Shown here piece after piece: positions 61,380-64,000 of a stretch of DNA of 64,000 bases (positions are counted from its first letter, which is position 1; the number at the start of each line of letters is the position of its first letter). The notes under the pieces were generated by a model. That model did not search any database. It saw only the letters and a list, made by a program, of their open reading frames with translations, and was not told the origin of the DNA. The position numbers and the translations under genes are program-made. This DNA comes from JBBWZH01 sp035544115. Its GTDB lineage: Bacteria > Actinomycetota > Actinomycetes > Mycobacteriales > CADCTP01. The stretch spans positions 4,278,001 to 4,342,000 of the forward strand of contig OY970235.1 in NCBI GenBank assembly GCA_963714145.1. Reading direction: 5' to 3'.

Positions 61380-62828
61380 GTGCCGGCGGTAGGGCGACGC
61401 CTGTCGACGGTCCGGCTGAGCGTCTCGAACAGTCCGAAGTACCGGCGCTGGTTGCTGGTCGTCACGCTGACCGGAATCTTCTGCACCTCGTTCCCGACCG
61501 GGATCCTGAGCATCAGCATCAAGGCGATCGCGGTCGACCTGCACTCGACCCCGAGCACGATCACCTGGGTCACGACGGGGCCCATCCTGGTCGCGGCGGT
61601 CGGCATGCCGCTGCTCGGCCGGGTCGGGGATCTGCACGGGCACCGGGTCGTCTTCCTGGCCGGGATGTGCACCGCGGGCCTGTTCGCGGTCTGCACCGGC
61701 TTCGCCTGGAACGCGACGAGCCTGGTCGCCTTCCGGACCACCGCGCAGATCGGTGCGGCGGCGACCGTACCGTCGACGTTCGCGATGCTCTTCCGGGCCT
61801 TTCCGGCACATGAACGGGTCCGCGCGTCGTCCCTCGCGTCGGGTTCGCTGTCCGGCGCATCGGTGATCGGCATCGTCGGCGGCGGCCCGCTGATCGAGCT
61901 CTTCGGCTGGCGACCGATCTTCTTCATCCAGGCCGCGACCGCGTTCGTCGCGCTGCTTCCCGCGCTCCTGGTGCTGCCGACGATCGAACCGGTCGACGAG
62001 CGGCCCAGGCAGGACTACGCCGGCGCGGTGCTGCTGGCGCTGGGGACGTTCGCCCTGACGTTCGGGATCAACCGCCTCGGCGTCTGGGGAGTCACCCCGG
62101 TGACGGCCGGCTGCCTGGCCGCCGTGCCGGTCTGCGGCTGGCTGCTGATCCACGTCGAGCGGCGCGCCGCGTCCCCACTGCTGCCGCTGCAGGTGCTGTC
62201 GTCCCGGAACATCCGGCTGGTCGTGGTCGCGTCGTTCCTGCTGAACCTCGGGTGGTTGGGCAACTTCATCGTCACCCCGCTGTTCCTGCAATCGGTGCTC
62301 GGCTTGTCCCTGACCTACACGGCGCTGATGACGCTGCCGAGGACCGGTTCGATCGTGTTCGCCTCGCCGTTCGCCGGACATCTCGGGGTCCGGTACGGCG
62401 AGCGGCGGCTGCTCGTCGTCTCCTGCCTCGGGCTCAGCCTGGTGATGGTGATGCTCTCGGCCACCGCGATGGTCGAGAACCTGCCGGCCCTGATCGCCGT
62501 CCTGTCGTTGAGCGGCCTCGCCTTCGGCGCCGCGGCACCGGCGCTCGTGTCCTCGGTGAGCGAGTCGATTGCCGAGGACGACTTCGGTCTGGCCGTCTCC
62601 CTGCAGCAGACGGCCAGCCAGATCGGCGCCGTTGTCGGGATCAGCCTGTTCTCGGCGATCGCCGCGGACGCGACCACGGCCCGGCCGTTCGCGTTCGTCT
62701 ACCTGCTCACCGCCGGCCTCGCGCTGACCACCGCCCTGCTCGGACTGGGACTCGCCCGCGGGTCGCCGGCAGAGGTCGGGCAGCCGGGTGCCCGAGACCT
62801 GAGGACGGTCCCATGCCCGAGCGAGTGA
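61380..62828 (+). CDS. MFS transporter, DHA2-like
   Basis: The 482-residue protein starts at GTG 61380 behind GGAGG. About fourteen hydrophobic segments are present. MFS motif A in loop 2-3 reads GRVGDLHGHRVVFLAG. Motif C-like GSLSGASVIGIVGGGPL lies in segment 5, and the duplicated loop is SPFAGHLGVRYGERRLL. Length and segment number fit the drug/proton antiporter DHA2 group. In this operon it may export a toxic intermediate or take up the substrate alongside the ABC system. It lacks a signal peptide. Confidence 0.88.
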   Translation: MPAVGRRLSTVRLSVSNSPKYRRWLLVVTLTGIFCTSFPTGILSISIKAIAVDLHSTPSTITWVTTGPILVAAVGMPLLGRVGDLHGHRVVFLAGMCTAGLFAVCTGFAWNATSLVAFRTTAQIGAAATVPSTFAMLFRAFPAHERVRASSLASGSLSGASVIGIVGGGPLIELFGWRPIFFIQAATAFVALLPALLVLPTIEPVDERPRQDYAGAVLLALGTFALTFGINRLGVWGVTPVTAGCLAAVPVCGWLLIHVERRAASPLLPLQVLSSRNIRLVVVASFLLNLGWLGNFIVTPLFLQSVLGLSLTYTALMTLPRTGSIVFASPFAGHLGVRYGERRLLVVSCLGLSLVMVMLSATAMVENLPALIAVLSLSGLAFGAAAPALVSSVSESIAEDDFGLAVSLQQTASQIGAVVGISLFSAIAADATTARPFAFVYLLTAGLALTTALLGLGLARGSPAEVGQPGARDLRTVPCPSE

Positions 62829-62847
62829 TCACAGAAGGGCCGACCTG

Positions 62848-63789
62848 ATGCGGCGAGCCGAGAAGGTCATCATCACGACGGCGGTCACCGGCTCGGTCAA
62901 CGTCCCGTCGCAGAGCCCGTATCTGCCGCTGTCCGCGGCGGAGGTGGTTGCCGCCGCGCTCGGGGCGATCGAGGCCGGATCAGCCATCGTGCACCTGCAC
63001 GCCCGGCATCCGGACGGACGACCGGCGTTCGAACCCGAGGTCTTCGAACAGATCGTCCCGCGCATCACCGAACGCACCGACGCCGTCATCAACATCACCA
63101 CCGGCGGCTCGACGGCGATGACGATGGAACAGCGGCTGGCCGCCGCCGTCCGGTTCCGGCCCGAGCTCGCGTCGCTGAACATGGGCTCGATGAACTTCGT
63201 GTACGCCGGGATCGCCGACAAGGTGACCGACTGGAAGCACGGGTGGGAGAAGCCGTACGTCCTGAACACGTACGCGCACCCGTTCATCAACTCGTTCGAC
63301 AAGATCGAGCACACGCTGCGGACGCTCGGCGCGGCCGGAACCCGGTTCGAGTACGAGTGCTACGACATCGGCCACCTGTACTCGCTCGCCTACTTCGTCG
63401 ACAAGGGCCTGGCGCCGCCGCCGCTGCTCGTTCAGGGCGTGTTCGGCATCCTCGGCGGCATCGGCGCGGACCACGAGAACCTCGAGCACATGGTGCGGAT
63501 CGCCGACAAGCTGTTCGGCGACGACTACTTTTTCTCCGCGTTCGCCGCGGGCCGCGACCAGATGCAGTTCGGCACCCACAGCGCCTGGCTCGGCGGACAC
63601 GTCCGGGTCGGCCTCGAGGACAGCCTGTGGATCGGCAAGGGACGGCTCGCGGAGAGCAACGCCGAGCAGGTCCGCAAGATCCGCGGCGTGGTCGAAGACC
63701 TCGGCAAGCAGATCGCCACCCCGGCCGACGCCCGCGCCATGCTCGCGCTCCGCGGCATCGGCGACACCGACGGGAGCACACCCGCATGA
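62848..63789 (+). CDS. BKACE family (DUF849) beta-keto acid cleavage enzyme
   Basis: The 313-residue protein starts at ATG 62848. The TIM-barrel zinc motif AIVHLHARHPDGRP supplies two His ligands near residues 49-51. Other family landmarks are VINITTGGST, NMGSMNFVYAG and FQFG-like MQFGTHSAWLGGHVRVGLED. BKACEs condense a beta-keto acid with acetyl-CoA and split it to acetoacetate plus a new CoA ester. The CoA-transferase encoded two genes earlier would dispose of acetoacetate. Its stop overlaps a 29-codon mini-ORF (ATGA). Confidence 0.9.
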   Translation: MRRAEKVIITTAVTGSVNVPSQSPYLPLSAAEVVAAALGAIEAGSAIVHLHARHPDGRPAFEPEVFEQIVPRITERTDAVINITTGGSTAMTMEQRLAAAVRFRPELASLNMGSMNFVYAGIADKVTDWKHGWEKPYVLNTYAHPFINSFDKIEHTLRTLGAAGTRFEYECYDIGHLYSLAYFVDKGLAPPPLLVQGVFGILGGIGADHENLEHMVRIADKLFGDDYFFSAFAAGRDQMQFGTHSAWLGGHVRVGLEDSLWIGKGRLAESNAEQVRKIRGVVEDLGKQIATPADARAMLALRGIGDTDGSTPA

Positions 63790-63875
63790 CCGTGCGAGCC
63801 CGGCGACCCCCCTCGCTCCGCCGCGCGGCGCCCCAGCCGGCACCTGCGCTGCTCACTCCGGAGGCCACCTCATGA
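63786..63875 (+). CDS. 29-codon mini-ORF within intercistronic element
   Basis: The ATG at 63786 overlaps the BKACE stop, and the TGA at 63873-63875 overlaps the next start. The product begins M-T-V-R-A-R-R-P-P-S-L-R and ends T-P-E-A-T-S, mirroring the ends of the 44-codon ORF at 48185. It is probably a coupling device rather than a functional peptide. Confidence 0.35.
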   Translation: MTVRARRPPSLRRAAPQPAPALLTPEATS

Positions 63876-63876
63876 C
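63786..63876 (+). repeat. intercistronic repeat element, copy 2
   Basis: The element opens with ATGAC and closes with CTCCGGAGGCCACCTCATGAC. It is shorter than copy 1 (91 against 136 bases), but both ends match it. It contains CCCTCGCTCCGC, shared with copy 1, and supplies the GGAGG for the following gene. Confidence 0.6.
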
Positions 63877-64000
63877 TGTGTACGCGGCAGCCGACAGCCG
63901 GCGACCGCCGCTGGCCGGCAAGGTCATCCTCGTCGTCGGCGCGAGTACCGGTATCGGCGCCGACGCCGCGCGCACGCTGGCCGCGGACGGCGCCGCCCTG
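63872..64000 (+). CDS. short-chain dehydrogenase/reductase, cut by window end
   Basis: ATG 63872 overlaps the mini-ORF stop, with CCGGAGG upstream in the repeat element. The 43 visible residues contain the SDR cofactor motif VILVVGASTGIGADAARTLA (GxxxGxG) for NAD(P). The N-terminal MTVYAAADSRRPPLAGK precedes it. It is probably the last or a later enzyme of the catabolic operon, oxidising or reducing a hydroxyl/keto group. The rest lies beyond the window. Confidence 0.85.
   Translation, partial: MTVYAAADSRRPPLAGKVILVVGASTGIGADAARTLAADGAAL

Noticed and set aside
1..64000. tRNA, rRNA or transposase genes
   Set aside because: I looked for tRNA-like T-loop sequences and for transposase motifs near the repeats and found none I could support; insertion-sequence ends were not seen either.

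Overview
The window is very GC-rich, with GTG starts, G/C at nearly every wobble base and many 1-4 nt gene overlaps. This points to an actinomycete, most likely a Micromonosporaceae/Actinoplanes-like organism. That placement is inferred from gene content; no rRNA or marker gene is present to confirm it.

Region 1 (about 0.2-43.0 kb) is a type VII (ESX-like) secretion locus. It contains eccC (4.0 kb, broken by about 20 small indels), a two-gene membrane BTAD/SseB unit, an EccA-like ATPase fused to a beta-helix, eccD, eccB, eccE with a coupled partner, and a degenerate mycosin gene. Two small WXG100-type genes and several Esp/PPE-like secreted proteins lie in the same locus. Its centre is a 13.8-kb gene for a 4603-residue protein. 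This protein has a WXG/CpnT-like N-terminus, two far-apart copies of an HExxH zinc-peptidase-like domain, and a C-terminal domain resembling anthrax oedema factor/ExoY nucleotidyl cyclases. A YbaB-like gene and a small helical-protein gene lie directly upstream of it, and an unknown gene (candidate immunity) directly downstream. A PadR regulator/mycothiol-isomerase-like pair (4.6-5.9 kb) and an AfsR/SARP-type regulator (35.7-39.0 kb) are interspersed.

Region 2 (about 43.2-49.1 kb) holds an alpha/beta hydrolase, a large LuxR-type (LAL) ATPase regulator, and a NarL-type two-component system whose kinase and regulator genes are joined by a chain of overlapping mini-ORFs.

Region 3 (about 49.2-64.0 kb) is a catabolic cluster behind an IclR regulator, itself frameshifted, with a palindromic operator candidate. 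One long + strand gene string encodes a bicupin-like protein, a complete Liv-type ABC importer, a DUF6282 metal hydrolase, an HpcH/HpaI aldolase-family enzyme, a thiolase-like protein with its DUF35 partner, a fused CoA-transferase, an MFS exporter, a BKACE (DUF849) enzyme and the start of a short-chain dehydrogenase. Together these suggest uptake of an organic acid or amide and its breakdown through CoA-linked beta-keto-acid cleavage. The substrate cannot be read from the sequence.

Small-scale oddities recur. Single extra bases fall between codons in eccC, mycP and probably two regulators. An intercistronic element carries its own stop, start and ribosome-binding site. Gene ends are partly duplicated at eccB, at the end of eccB and at the end of the eccE operon. 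One palindromic repeat is shared by two distant sites.
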